64,000 nt of DNA from Thelonectria olida (GCA_020736575.1 JAGPYM010000029.1:310001-374000); one strand, 5' to 3'. Numbered from the stretch's first letter, positions 1 to 11,141 are shown. Numbers and translations: made by a program. Notes: generated by a model not told the origin, from the letters alone.

Positions 1-224
1 GTTCTTCGCACGAGTTTACGCCGTCAGAATGCTTCATTAACGCTACAACTTTGGGGTTACTCATTATTAATATCCCAAGGCTTGATCTTCTTTAACTTTG
101 CACTGCACTTGGTCCTGTTCTCTCCTAGTTTACTCATGCGTTGGATGAGCCTAAGGCTATTACGGTTACTAATAAACGGTTTAAAATATTAAATAAGGCT
201 GCTAATAATAAGAACCCTATTAAA
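1..224. other. Intergenic, no gene seen
   Basis: I see no coding frame or RNA gene here. The stretch becomes AT-rich towards its right end and leads into the retroposon-like repeat. Only the left window edge bounds it, so it may be the flank of something outside. Confidence 0.5.
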
Positions 225-429
225 ATGTTACTAACTCTTATTATTATTATTAAAAAAGCCGATAATCTAGGCACACAATAGAGGTCGATACAGGCCAAAC
301 CCTAGCCTTGTATCTATCACAATAAGCTTCTCAATAGGGCTCACAGTTGGTCTCAAGGTGAAAGTCCCTGCCGAGTAAACCTTACTCAAGGAACCTTATT
401 CCGGGCCTCCAATATGTTACTAACGCTTA
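225..429 (-). repeat. SINE-like short retroposon with 16-bp target duplication
   Basis: A 173-bp body (241-413) lies between direct repeats ATGTTACTAACTCTTA (225-240) and ATGTTACTAACGCTTA (414-429), which differ at one base. Read on the minus strand it starts near GAGGCCCGGAATAAGG and ends in a run of T followed by (TAA)n next to the duplication. That is the layout of a retroposon inserted by target-primed reverse transcription. A second, C-to-T mutated copy lies at 54731-54912 on the plus strand. I see no terminal inverted repeats and no convincing Pol III A or B boxes, so calling it a SINE is inference from tail and duplication only. Confidence 0.6.
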
Positions 430-1838
430 TAAAAGTATTTTTTTCTATTAGCCTGGCTGGTTGTACATGTGGATCAAAGCTCGGGGCTCTTGGCTTAACA
501 ATTCATGACGCTTTCGATGCTCCGCGAGATACTGACAAGTCTGCCGCAAGCCTCGGAATACGCAAAACGTACGAACTGGCAATGGATATGGCCCAGATTT
601 ACCATGATCGCCCTCGTGAAGAAGTTGTTCTCGGACCTGGCGAAGAAGCGTTTCTCACAGGATGAATGTCTTCGCGAGGTCGAGGAAGTATGCAGGGTAG
701 CTAGGAGGGAGCCCGGAAGTTGACGGTGGCTACTTTCGGAACATCTAACTCAATCTTGTTAGAATCTTGGTAGGAAGATGAAAAAAAGTTGAATTTTATA
801 TTGCTATTGCCTATTACAGGGCGCAGCATCATTGAAGGTTACGCACTTGATTGTCTGTTCATGATGCTATTGATGGTTCTTGGTGTTGGTCCCTACAAGC
901 TTCCGGATGATCTTGTTCTTTTTGGTTTTAAAGAAAATCGAGATCACTAGTCTTCCTTCAGGCCATGGAAGGGTCTTCCAGAAATCGTCCGTCAGGCCCC
1001 CCAGCTTGCCAGAGTGCAACGAAAGCGCCGATTCTAGCTTAGGAGGCACTGTGAACAACGCTCCGCGTATAATTCTTGAAAGGAGTTGGACTCAAAAGTC
1101 TTACGGTGCTGCTTTCAAGATACGGAGTGCCAAAGAAGGGGAGTGTCGTTGCCCAAGTATTGATGAAAGGCTTGTCGCTCGTTTCGTTCTAAAGCTCTTG
1201 CGACAAGGAGGATGGTCTAGAGGCAGGAAAGTCAGTTTGCGATCCGTTGATAAGTCATCGAGGTACAAGCGATCGAACCTTCTTGATGATGAGTCCTCCG
1301 AGGCTATAGCTGAAGAAAGTATCTTCTTGCTCACACTAGTTATGCACGTTAGATACCGAGTCGCGGAGGAATCAATCAGCTTCTCCTGTAGCGAGAAAGG
1401 GATGGCCTGATTCTGCCTGGTTTCTAATTCACACATTCAACCTCGTCTCAAGTTGCGTTATCCGTAATCTCATCTATATTCGATTCCATTCGATTTCTCC
1501 TTTGTCACCTCGCCTCAAAGAGGATTGCCCCGCAATATTGTAGCCAGATGGCTACCTTCAAGAGCTCTAACTGATGGCTTACCTACACTTTAGAACTGAG
1601 GCTAGCCGCAACAATTCTTTCTCACGCGCTAGCACCTATCAGAGCAGGATATGAGGAAATATTGGCAGCACAAGATGCCTCTACTGAGGTTGTCTCCCCG
1701 TAGAGCTCAGGCTGATGGCTTCCTCCATTACTTCCAGTTCATTGTTCGCGTCTTTATTCTCTCGTCCATGTCTCAGCTACATTCCTGACGATCTGTCATG
1801 CGACAGTGTCGCACTGACAGTCGTAATTGGCGAGTCTA
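430..1838. other. Gene-poor region, no supported gene
   Basis: Several open frames of 60-176 codons overlap on both strands (for example 880-1410 plus and 1101-1436 minus). None shows a domain, a signal peptide or plausible splice continuity, and opposite-strand frames shadow one another. I regard the stretch as non-coding or decayed. Confidence 0.45.
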
Positions 1839-2052
1839 TTATGGTAAGACAAGCAAACGCCTTGACTGCCTTATCGCTCCGTCTTGCCACGTCTCATTCC
1901 GGCACCTTAGTTCCTCTTCCCGACTTCTTGTTCTAGGTTCATGCCCAAGACGGCGGCCAAGATTACAGATGTGCGCGGCTGCTATAGATCCGGATCGGTA
2001 GGATTTCTCGCGAGCCTCATCACTCCACTCGATGACTTGCCCGCCTTGAGCT

Positions 2053-2565
2053 TTAAGTGTTTGATGTCTGACACTCTCGCTCGAGGACGCATGGCCACGA
2101 GTATGCCTGCCCAACAGTCACGAAGCTCACCTCCCCTGCATGCCTGATCGCCAGGACATCTGACCCTTCGGTATAGAACCCTCCCTCCTTCCAGAACAAG
2201 AAGTCCAGAAACGAAACTGGCACTACCGGCTGGTCACCCACTTCCACATAGACGAGGCCGTCGTCGCAGACAGGCTCGAGCCGGGTCACGCGTTCCTCAG
2301 CGACGCCTGGCTAGAGCTCGTCCCCAAGAAGCCCAGAATGCAGTTCACGTACTAGCGCCACAACACGGGCATCGCCTGGGGCATACATGTCATCGAAGGA
2401 CTGGATCCGCTCGCCGATGCCTAGGCCAGCCCTGGAGTTTTGCTGACGGGCGGTCTGGTCGGAGTAGTAGCCTCGGTCGTTGCCAAGGGTGTCTGTGCCG
2501 TCTTCGCGATTGCTATACGCATAATGGAAAAATATTGAGCCAAAAACCCGTGATTGCTGATGCAA
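2053..2565 (-). pseudogene. Possible broken gene, unrecognised protein
   Basis: Two minus-strand open segments (2565-2311 and 2289-2053) are in the same reading frame and separated only by one TAG at 2311-2313 and a few codons. Read through the stop they give about 170 residues of protein-like composition, with aromatic and acidic stretches such as FLDFLFWKEGGFYTEG. I do not recognise the family. It could be a gene interrupted by a nonsense mutation, an exon with an unseen intron, or chance. There is no good upstream exon, and the rest of the neighbourhood looks decayed. Confidence 0.25.
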
Positions 2566-3051
2566 AGTACTATTTAAGTCAACTCAGGAGACTCAGGATG
2601 GAACTATCCGTCCTTTAAGCAACGCTTATAACAAAGCGCTCTCCTGCTCCCAGCGTGCTTATGGCCCACTCCAATTGGGATTATCTCCGGGGATGCTTTG
2701 AAACAAATACAATCATTTCTTAGTGAGTAGATAGGTTTCGAGGGAATACCTAGGTGTGTGTTGAATCCCTCGTTTCAAAGGAAGCATCAAGAATATAGCC
2801 TCAAATCCTTGGGCTAAAGATAAAACATTACCAGCGTCATTGATGAACAAGCATTATAATCCTTCCAGTGTCATCACAAACCGTGCACCATAAGGGCTAA
2901 CACCAAAGAAGCATCGGCCGAAATTACACCCTATGTAGCTGCTCCACACGCAAATCCTACAAATATCTTCGGCTTACTTCACGTCAAGCTCCTTTTTGAC
3001 TTCTCGACCTCTTTACCTATTCATCATCAACCCTTCAGCTCAATACTCGCC
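2566..3051. other. Intergenic, upstream of the WSC gene
   Basis: No ORF of note. The last 100 bases are pyrimidine-rich (CTTTTTGACTTCTCGACCTC and following), typical of a fungal promoter and 5' UTR before the ATG at 3052. Confidence 0.5.
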
Positions 3052-3681
3052 ATGCTCTACACTCCTTTTCTCCTCTGCCTCACTCTGGTAGCCGCCCAGG
3101 ACGCGACCCAAGCACCCAAAGCAGATGCCGTTTTGGGTGCAGTCACCTCACAAGGCTGCTTCAACTCGCTGCCAGATGGTACGAGCAGTCACGAAATGAC
3201 CTTTGCTGCTTCAGGAGCGTGCGGCGAACTCTGCATAAAGGAAAAGAAGGCTGTCGCCATTTTGCACCGGAACAAGTGTTACTGCGCCGACACTTACCCA
3301 ACTGAGAGCTCGTTAGTTGATGACGACAAATGCGATTATTCATGCCCCGGCTATGCCAGAGAAGCCTGCGGAGGAGACAAGGCATACAGCGTCTTCAACA
3401 CGGGCTTGAAGGTGAATGTCGAACATGATGATGGCCCTGTCTCCAGCGCTTCTACTTCCGCCTCGGCCTCGGCTTCAGCTACAGAGGCTTCGACCACTTC
3501 GGCTGCGGCAACTTCGACTGCTTCAGGCACAACAACTCCAACGTCCTCTGACGCATCCTCGACAATTGTCTCCGGTACTACCCAGTCTACTCCAAGCTCC
3601 TCAACGGCTACAAGTGGTGCCCATAGGTTTTCAACCCCATTCGGCAAGTTTGCCAAGATGATCCACGTGTTCTTCAATTAG
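3052..3681 (+). CDS. WSC-domain secreted or surface protein
   Basis: The 209-residue product starts with a hydrophobic signal peptide (about residues 1-15). A cysteine-rich WSC domain follows at about 28-118, with GCFNS, the spaced Cys pairs of NKCYCAD and CDYSCPG, and the closing EACGG..YSVF block. Then comes a Ser/Thr/Ala-rich stretch (about 128-195), expected to be heavily O-mannosylated. WSC domains bind cell-wall carbohydrate, and in Wsc-type sensors the Ser/Thr stalk is followed by one transmembrane helix and a cytoplasmic tail. Here the frame ends soon after the stalk with only a weakly hydrophobic C-terminus (KFAKMIHVFFN). The protein may be secreted, or a 3' intron may hide a transmembrane exon; I could not build one convincingly. 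The start is the only ATG in front of the signal peptide. Confidence 0.8.
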   Translation: MLYTPFLLCLTLVAAQDATQAPKADAVLGAVTSQGCFNSLPDGTSSHEMTFAASGACGELCIKEKKAVAILHRNKCYCADTYPTESSLVDDDKCDYSCPGYAREACGGDKAYSVFNTGLKVNVEHDDGPVSSASTSASASASATEASTTSAAATSTASGTTTPTSSDASSTIVSGTTQSTPSSSTATSGAHRFSTPFGKFAKMIHVFFN

Positions 3682-4637
3682 TAGCCTGTTGGCTGTTTAT
3701 GGTGGTCCCAAACGAACCAGTTGAGCAAGGAAGAGCGGATTCCTAGGGACGCCGATCAAATGAGAAGGGAGGAGGAAGGCCACCTATACTTCTAGAAGAG
3801 CATAGACGATGGCATATTCAAACCAGTCTTGGCAACACGAGATCCAATATTTGCCGCAATTCGAACGTCTAAAGTTGGCACCCTATTTGAAACATAGTTT
3901 GCGGTCATCAACCTTGGCATTAGTGAGCTTCAGCTCGCTAAGAGAAAGCCGGTGGTGAAAGTGAGTGAGAACAGTGAACAGAGACTCTGCGATGATACCT
4001 TGGGTCCGTCATGCAAATCATAACCAGGAGCACTATTCCGTGGTAAGACAAAGCTTGGAGCGGTCATTCTGACAGCGGATGGTCAACGGTAACCTCCGGA
4101 TCTTCTTCCGGGGCAGTGCCACCCCCTGACGCCAAGCATACTCAGGGCCTGGGTTGCGTCCTGCACAATACTGGAGTCGTGCCAACGCAACGTCGCGCAG
4201 TGAGCTGATTGGGCGTCGGACGTTGGGCTTGTTTCATCAACAGAGACAACGGTAGTTGGCTATTTTCTCTTCTGGCCTGTGGCTGAGCGTTGGAAGAAGA
4301 GTGACCTGACTTTATCTCCTGTTTGCCCTGTTTCTCCTCCCTTGCAGAGGGCATTGAGCCAAATGCCTCCTCCGGCTCCAGCAGCAGCTTCGCGCCCATG
4401 GTCTTGTACTGGGCACTACGGAGGCCCACGAACGATTTCACAAGATCATTTTGACGGCCCAACTTCGAGGTTTACAAGGCTTGGGTTGTTGTCTTATTAG
4501 ACTGCTAATTGTGTATTCTGAGTGTTTCGCCTTCTTCCAATCTCCCATCGATCAGCATTGCATTTTCTAGCTAATCCTTCCAGCTTTCCACCAGTCGGGT
4601 TCCTGAACATGGCCCCGGTGACCCGTGAATTGCACGC
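3682..4637. other. Intergenic, no gene seen
   Basis: A minus-strand frame (4142-4462) and a plus-strand frame (4279-4500) overlap here but have no recognisable domain or matching splice context. The region is the 3' flank of the WSC gene and of the convergent NAD(P)-binding gene. Confidence 0.45.
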
Positions 4638-5506
4638 CTAGCGAACTAAGGAGGGAATGTGCCACAATGGACTGGCTGCAGTGTCGCCAAAAGGGCGCCG
4701 ACCCTTGAGGTTCAGTTTGAGAGGATGAGTAAACTCGTCTCCCATCTTTCCTCCAGCCACGTCCACCATCCATCTTGCACAGCTCTCGCGCGTGATGGAA
4801 AAACTGGCGCCGGTTTGCGTGGGTGCAAACGTTCTCACCGGCTTGCGGCCCTCTTGGCTAAGCGCGGCTGCCAGAGCGACAGTCCAAAGCACGTCCTCGC
4901 CACAGTTGCCTTCGATCTCAGCATCGACTGCGTTGTGGTCTTCGTAAGTTTTGCCGATGTTGGTATCGTCAATGATGAACTTGGTGATGAGCGGGGACAC
5001 CTTGCGGCTCTCGCCAGCACCGAGCGCATTCATCGCGATGAGCCGTGGTTTGTGCTCCGTTGGCTGCGGCTGTTGCTCACGCAGCGCGCGCGCCGCGATG
5101 GCGGTTGCGTCGGCGAGCAGGCGGGTTGGGCCGCGGAACTTGGCCCATGGGTTCCAGTCATTGTCCCGAGCCGGGTTTAGCCACTGGAGCACAGAGTCGA
5201 CCGGGATTCCAGACGCGCTGAAAGCGCGGCGCATATCTTCTTCTGACAATGCTGAGCCTTTAACAACGGTGAGACTCTCGTGTGGATTTATGCTGGAGGT
5301 CGCTCGAGCCAGAATCGTGACATGGTGACCTGCGGGCTCGTTAGTGCTCAGGTGACCGTCGTCACTTACATACAGCCGCCGCCTCCTATTCTAGTCCCTC
5401 TTGCTCAGCGAAGGTCACGCAATCCGATGGACATACCTTGTTCGAGTGCGTACTTGTAGCTAAAGTTACCCGTCTTCCCAGTGGCGCCAAGTATGAGAAG
5501 ATGCAT
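4638..5506 (-). CDS. NAD(P)-binding Rossmann (NmrA-like) protein
   Basis: Reading complement(join(4638..5329,5437..5506)) gives 253 residues. Exon 1 encodes MHLLILGATGKTGNF, a classic GxxGxxG dinucleotide-binding loop. The intron (5436-5330, GTATGT...CCCGCAG) is removed in phase 1 and restores EQGHHVTILAR, the second beta strand with an Arg that often favours NADP. The rest keeps the short atypical SDR/NmrA layout, including GSALSEED and a TNIGKTYEDHNAVDAEIE segment. Such proteins act as isomerase or reductase-like enzymes or redox sensors, so the exact role is open. The C-terminus after about residue 215 looks less typical and may hold a missed intron. No partner gene is adjacent. Confidence 0.7.
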
Positions 5507-6296
5507 CTTGATCCAGACCTAACAAGTGCTGTGAGGGAGTGGGCTGACAGTATCTTTCCGCCGCCAATTTTGCTGTCGTTTTGATGGTGACGGAAGAGCT
5601 GAAGGCTGCCTGGAGGCGAAATTTGCGCTCTTGTATCTTGGAGAAGTTCGCTGGGTATTTATGCTTCTCTTGATACATCCACAGCTGCTGACAAGGCCAA
5701 CTGCTGGGGCGTGGACGCTCTCGCTCCATGCTGCTGATCAGAACCACGGATATGAGCCAATCGCTGAGTAACTCCGGGGAATATGATGCGACGTTGGCTA
5801 ACCTAGTTCAGGCATTAGAACGATGCGGCACCGCGCGCAGCTCAAAGCTGACCAAGTCTAAACAAGCAAATATAACCTAGCCCGTGTGCTATATGATAGA
5901 TACGCCAAGTTCAATCTAGGAAATAAATTTATGAGGCTCTCTAGGGGCTCCTCTAGGCCTCATATTGGGCGCTGCATCAATGATTCTGCATCTTCCGGAT
6001 ACAATGAAGCAAACAAAGAGTTAAATTGCTATCTGTCGCCATATAATGGCACAACGCACGACTTTCGGCGTTTGTACTTTAGACCTGTTAGGTTTAATAA
6101 TGCGGTCAAGAGTCTCCATTACTTTCTAAGTTATACGAGTGTGCAAACATTCTGCATCATCCCTGCTGCATTTGCATCTGCCAGCTCATCCCGAGTCATG
6201 TACATAATATATCAGAGGACCACTATTTAGATTCCGAACTGATGCAGTTGGATCTTGGCAGTTACAGGAGCTCCCAAGTAGACAAGTTCTTATCCA
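5507..6296. other. Intergenic, no supported gene
   Basis: This holds the promoter of the NAD(P)-binding gene and the 3' flank of the SMP-30-like gene. A 114-codon plus-strand frame (5886-6230) has no recognisable features. A short inverted repeat with TATGAGGC arms lies at about 5929-5964; I assign no function to it. Confidence 0.45.
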
Positions 6297-7307
6297 CTAA
6301 CACTTGACATTGAGCGAAAAGAGTTGGCCCCCGGTAGACGTTGCGTTGGGGCCCAGGTACGCCCCCGCGGTTGCAAAGTACAGAACGCCCCGATCTCTCT
6401 TCGTTTGACCGAATACGGCCGACACCGGCTGGCTGATGGCTGGAGAGCCATACTCCCAGGAAGCTACCATGCGGCCCTCGCCTGCGGCTGTGATCTCTTC
6501 AATGCCGTTCAGGCCCCCCAAGCCGGTGGCGAGGAATGCAACACCGTCGCGCCTCAGGGCAAAGTCATCAAATGTCGACCCGTTGAGGCCCCGCGCGATC
6601 ACTTCTGCCGGGGTCCCGACAGCAAGGCCCTCATGCGTAATGGCAAGGCGACCGTACAAGCCCTGATTTGTGTTGGTAAAGTACAGCCATCCGCCCAGTG
6701 CATGAACGCCGTTGATGCCGAGAAGTAGGTTCGACCCGGGCTCGGGTACAGGGGCGAAGAGAGGGTCCGAGATGACGGTTTCAACGGATCCTGTACGCGT
6801 GTCCAGCCGTAGTAGAGAGCCGGCAACACAATCCGCAACCAGCAGATAGTGCGGCGAGTGAGGCACAGGTGTCAGGCCGTTCAGCCATGCCGCCGACGGT
6901 ATGGGGAACACCTTTGTCTTTACCCCAGCCTTGGTGAGTGTGAGGTGCTGGACAACGTTGGAACCCAGCTCTACCAGCCCCTCATTCCACGAGAAGTTAC
7001 TCGCAGTAGCAACGATCGTGTCTGGCGACGGGGAGGCAAGCCCAAAGATGGCCGAGGAGTACGGCGCGAACGAGGCGAACAAGTAAGGAACAGCACCTGA
7101 TGGAGCCTTGCGAGGGTTGATGCTGTATAGATCTCCAGTGTACGCGTTGCACACGACGACGGTGCCGTTTGGAAGAATAGTAAGATTTTCGATCCGGACT
7201 GAAGGCGGGAACTGAGTGAGCAGCGTCGGTTGTGATATAGCGCTGGCTACATGTGCTAGTGAGTGCAGCCAAGTGAACATAGCCGTTGGGCTCAACGCGA
7301 AGTGCAT
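6297..7307 (-). CDS. Secreted SMP-30/gluconolactonase-like beta-propeller
   Basis: From the ATG at 7307 the product is 336 residues. I chose this start because it places a signal peptide (HFALSPTAMFTWLHSLAHVA) first; the frame stays open upstream for 50 codons of non-protein-like sequence. After the signal come repeated propeller-blade motifs: IENLTILPNGTVVV, DLYSINP, NGLTPVPHSPHYLLVAD, GSLLRLDTRTG, INGVHALGGWLYFTNT and FDDFALRRDGVAFLATG. This is the six-bladed SMP-30/NHL-like fold common in secreted fungal proteins. Members may hydrolyse lactones with a bound divalent metal, but many fungal homologues have no known substrate. Several N-x-T/S sites fit secretion. No intron is needed. The next gene (7928) is divergent. 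Confidence 0.8.
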   Translation of the reverse strand: MHFALSPTAMFTWLHSLAHVASAISQPTLLTQFPPSVRIENLTILPNGTVVVCNAYTGDLYSINPRKAPSGAVPYLFASFAPYSSAIFGLASPSPDTIVATASNFSWNEGLVELGSNVVQHLTLTKAGVKTKVFPIPSAAWLNGLTPVPHSPHYLLVADCVAGSLLRLDTRTGSVETVISDPLFAPVPEPGSNLLLGINGVHALGGWLYFTNTNQGLYGRLAITHEGLAVGTPAEVIARGLNGSTFDDFALRRDGVAFLATGLGGLNGIEEITAAGEGRMVASWEYGSPAISQPVSAVFGQTKRDRGVLYFATAGAYLGPNATSTGGQLFSLNVKC

Positions 7308-7744
7308 GGTGATGGAGCAGGAAGCAAAGAGACCAGGAGCACGTCGGGTTTGGTGGTGTCGCAGTTCCGGAGAGCTGGACGGAGACTGCTCTGTTGAAAT
7401 AGCTATCGACACGATGTTTACGTGCATTGAACGAACGACGCGTAGGTGCAGCAACAACAGGGCTGGCAGGCATGGCGGAGATGCAATGGTCTTGCAAGAG
7501 ACGCCATGGTGAACTGGAGACGAAGGCAGAGGCCGTGTAAGCCGAGGTGATTGGTCGCGTCGTTCAAATTCCCCATATTGGTCTAGTTGCTACGCCCATG
7601 GAGTTGCGGCTCAGGGTTACATCTCGGGGTCAATGGAACTAAATTCGGGATACTCCAATCCTTCTACTAGTCCCGTCAGCAGCTGCTCATGTCATTCGTC
7701 CTAACCCCCCCATAGACCGTTTTCCCTCATCGAGAACGCCGCAG
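7308..7744. promoter_or_regulatory. Intergenic region upstream of two divergent genes
   Basis: The 5' region of the SMP-30-like gene (minus) and of the degraded transcription-factor gene (plus). No first exon with the expected Cys-x2-Cys of a zinc cluster could be found here; the frame that joins best to the downstream exon is closed by a TAG shortly upstream. Confidence 0.4.
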
Positions 7745-8938
7745 GTGAGGTCACGGCGAGACTCGATCCAGGGCGCTCCCTGCCCACTTGCTGCTGGCAT
7801 GATACTAACCAGCTTCATTCCCAACCAGGATCCGGAGAATCAAGTGCGATGAAGGGCGACCCGTGTGCCATCGTTGCCTGCCGCCAATCCTGAGTCATCC
7901 CTCTCTCTGTACCAGCCACAGTCTTCCATGGTTACGGTCGATGAGGTCAACAAGCTGGCCCATTACTTCCATCGCAAGCGCCAAGTCAACGTGTGCTACC
8001 AGAACGAGGTCCGGGCGGTGCTGGCAAATCTCTCAGATTCAGCCATCCGCCACGCACTCCGTTCTCTGAGACATCTCCATGATGGTCTGGAGGAAAGAAG
8101 AAGCTCTGCTATTATTGGCGATCGCGGCGCACCTGCCAACATCGAACGTAGCTTGGACGCGTACAATGCGGCAGTCTCCAACCTGGCGTCGCGGCTGAGA
8201 GAGAAGCCAAGCCGAGCCTCTGCCCAGGCTGCGCTTGTGTGCTGCCAGATGTTTATCAGCATAGAGGTTCTGATCGGCGACTACAGCACTGCTTTCCAGC
8301 ACCTCCTTCAAGGGCTGCGCATCATGTACCAATATCGGACTCGCCCAGGTGTGAGCGACAGCGGCCGCGTTGTTCCCAGTCACAACCCCGATTTTCCTCA
8401 TCTGGACGCATTCGCCATCAAGCTCTTTGCGTCGGGCTATCCCGGCCCTACGCACATGTCTACCTGCGAAAGAGCGCAGATCGGCCCCATGACGGTCAAC
8501 ACGAACACCCTTTTGTGCGACCAGGCGCGCAGCGACCTGTGTGCGCTCTCCGTACATGTACTGCAATTTCTGAGTCGGGTGACAGACCTGCGGAGCCACA
8601 GCCAAGTCGCTGAGTTGAAGATGAGGAGGGCCCAGATCCTCGACTGCTTGCAGTCCTGGGAGCAGATGTATTCCAAAACCGTCCAGGAGATCATGGTGGG
8701 AATGCCTGCCATCAAAGTGCGTTTTGGAACGGCTTTCTCTCTTCTGCTATATCGCGTCTTGAAAGTGGTCATCAGCCTGGCAATGAGTGTCTCAGCTGTC
8801 GACGTAGAGGCGCTGGAAAAAGACTTCCATGCCCTCACTGAGATCGCGTCTTTCGCCACGGAAACAAGAGGGACGGAGATCAACGGAGCAAAGCGCAAGC
8901 AACTCAATATCGCATTGTCACAGGGGGATAAGAACTAA
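7745..8938 (+). pseudogene. Fungal transcription factor missing half its Zn2Cys6 domain
   Basis: A good intron (7745-7828, GTGAGG...TACTAACC...CCAACCAG) is followed by an exon reading IRRIKCDEGRPVCHRC, the second half of a Zn2Cys6 cluster. The first Cys-x2-Cys half is not found upstream. After CHRCL the zinc frame runs out of step with the long frame. That frame (first ATG 7928, stop 8938, 336 residues) looks like the DUF3468-type middle region of fungal C6 factors: helical, with SAQAALVCCQMFISIEVLIG and a FQHLLQGLRIMYQY block. So DNA binding is lost while most of the regulatory body remains open. It may be a recent pseudogene or may be expressed from 7928 as a zinc-less protein. Confidence 0.55.
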
Positions 8939-11141
8939 TAGTAACGTTCGTGCTTGTAACCGTCCACCTCAAAATACCCACGCCGCCATTTCAGCCTCCT
9001 ATTATAATTACCAATAACATGGCTGATTTTAGATCCCACCTCTTGTAATATGGAGGTGACCTACTCGAAGGTGTCAAGTTGCGTAAAAACTTGCACTCTT
9101 GGCGAGTCTGATATGGCCTGCCCTCCAGACACAGGCAACTCCAAAAAGCTAGCTAAAAGGCAACTGAGCTTGCCATGCACCTATTGGAATGCGCCTTACT
9201 ACTGGAACTAGTTGGCAAGAGACTTATCTAGAGCAGCTGCGGAATCGACCGAGATAAAGCCCAAGGGATGTAGAGCAGTACAACTAGCACGCGGCTTCCA
9301 AAGTAGACAGCACAGTACGGAGAACTCCCTCTGCTGCACATTGCCGGGAACTGCAGACTCTCCGATATTGTGAAAGTATACCAACTGGCCTTCACCCAGC
9401 AGGCTCTCGGTATCCCAAAGCCATTCGAACCACCGAGTCAACAGCCACGTGTCCTTGCGCCGTTTCGAAGTGCAGGTATAATTATAGAGGTAGAGCGCCC
9501 TCGCCATATCAGTCGCCAGGTATCTCCATTAGAGGGCCATCTCCTTCTTGCGATCCAAGCTTTGGCTAATCTGCGAAGGTCATTGGTTTCGTCCAGATGC
9601 TGGCGGGCTGGGTATAGTCTGCGATGATCGAACCATCCTCCATGAAAGGTGTCGGAAGCAGGCATGGGGGGAGTCGTGGGAGTTGAACTAGCGTCGTAGA
9701 GTAAATGGTCCTCCTACGTAAGAGATTCACCGTCGACGCTCTGATCTGGGACAGCCGCACTCGCCATCGGACTTGCCCTGACACAAGACATTCGCGAGTT
9801 CCATGCGCCTCACGCATGTCACATTCCAACTCGACAGACATCAATATTTTTGCATGATACAGTGCAAACATAAGCCATATAGCACATGGTGAAGGTCGAT
9901 TTCTGCCCACTCTCGGTGACTGCTTTGGTTTGCTTGAGATAGCGTTCTATACTGCGGCTGAGGATAAACTAAGTAACATGTTGCGAGATGATATGGTTCT
10001 TAAAAAGCCTCCCCAGTCCATCGACACGAACGCTGGTGCCAAAAATGCTGCTCAAGTGGTCAGCAACTGTGTTTTCTAGTATGTGACCTGCTCAAAAGAG
10101 CCCCAAGACCGAGTCGAAGTTAACAGAGATGAACAGTTCTCTCGCATGTACTGGAACTTGGCCCTTTGCTCGTTGTGAACGCCACTTCTGAACAGGCTGG
10201 ATGTGGAGTCAAGCTCCAGATATTCATCATGATCCATGGTTTCACTATTCAGGCATATCACGGCATCCTACCGCAGATGGTCTTGGTAGTTTATTTTATT
10301 GGCCCCAGTCTACTAGCAGGGTGTGAAATATGCTTCTGCCGGATTTTGGCCGTACTTTTGCCTTGTCCTGTTGTCAGTTATCATTAAGGCGGTAACTGGG
10401 ACTCAACGAGTCTCTCGTTGCTCAGGCAATAACTTTGTCTTTCAAACTAGCATCTTCATCTAACTTTTCATTTACAGCATTCATGACCACTAGCTACCCA
10501 ATAGCCACCCTTAAAGGCAGTAGCTGGGAAGAAACCCTTGTCATCGGTGCAGTCTTTCTTGGCGGTTTGCCTCCGCTCCGGACGGGAAGCTCTGGGGCGT
10601 TGGAAAAGCTCAACCTACGGCCTTGAGTCAGCGGCCTGCATCTATGTGTTCTGCAACGCGACAGTAAACAATGTTGATAGGGCTTTGACAAAGCTTGGCT
10701 GCCAATGGTTCAGGAACTTTGGCAAGGACAAGGATGACTCTAGTATCATGGAGGAGGCTTTCATTATTATTTCCCTGTCCATCAACCCAATTATGACCCT
10801 GTCCTCCGACATTATGTTGACGTTTGTAGCCCTCCTTCACGTAAGTCGTTTTCTCACTAGCCACGTTCGCGCTGAACACAGAGACACAAATCGAGATACA
10901 TGAACGAAGAGGACTTATACGCCAAAACGACTCCCAGTTCGTGTTTATATAGCCTACTGCGTCAGGTCTGTCAAGGTGGAACGTGCCGCAAGATTCCCTT
11001 CTCTCTAATGCTTGGGGGCTTCCCGAGCTCTGGCATTGGTACTCTTCGATCTCATTGTCGTCCACTCACTGGCCATCTAAGGCCTCTAGGTCGTTCATCT
11101 CTTAGACGTAACCCATCGCCACAGGCCGCTCGGAGTCGACA
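8939..11141. other. Long gene-poor stretch with decayed ORFs
   Basis: About 2.2 kb without a gene I can support. Minus-strand frames at 9208-9507 and 9566-9910 have protein-like stretches (for example RKDTWLLTRWFEWLWDTE) but are broken by stops and have no recognisable family. Plus-strand 10538-10903 and minus-strand 10628-11065 overlap and shadow each other. The composition is normal rather than AT-rich, so the decay is not RIP. Confidence 0.4.

Noticed and set aside
880..1410. 176-codon plus-strand frame
   Set aside because: Composition is not protein-like, it is overlapped by an equally good minus-strand frame, and it has no recognisable motif.
5886..6230. 114-codon plus-strand frame
   Set aside because: No domain, no signal peptide, no splice context; lies in the 3' flank of the SMP-30-like gene.
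9208..9910. Minus-strand frames with Trp-rich segments, considered as a broken enzyme gene
   Set aside because: Some stretches look protein-like, but I could not connect them by frame or introns nor recognise a family, so I list them only as part of a decayed region.
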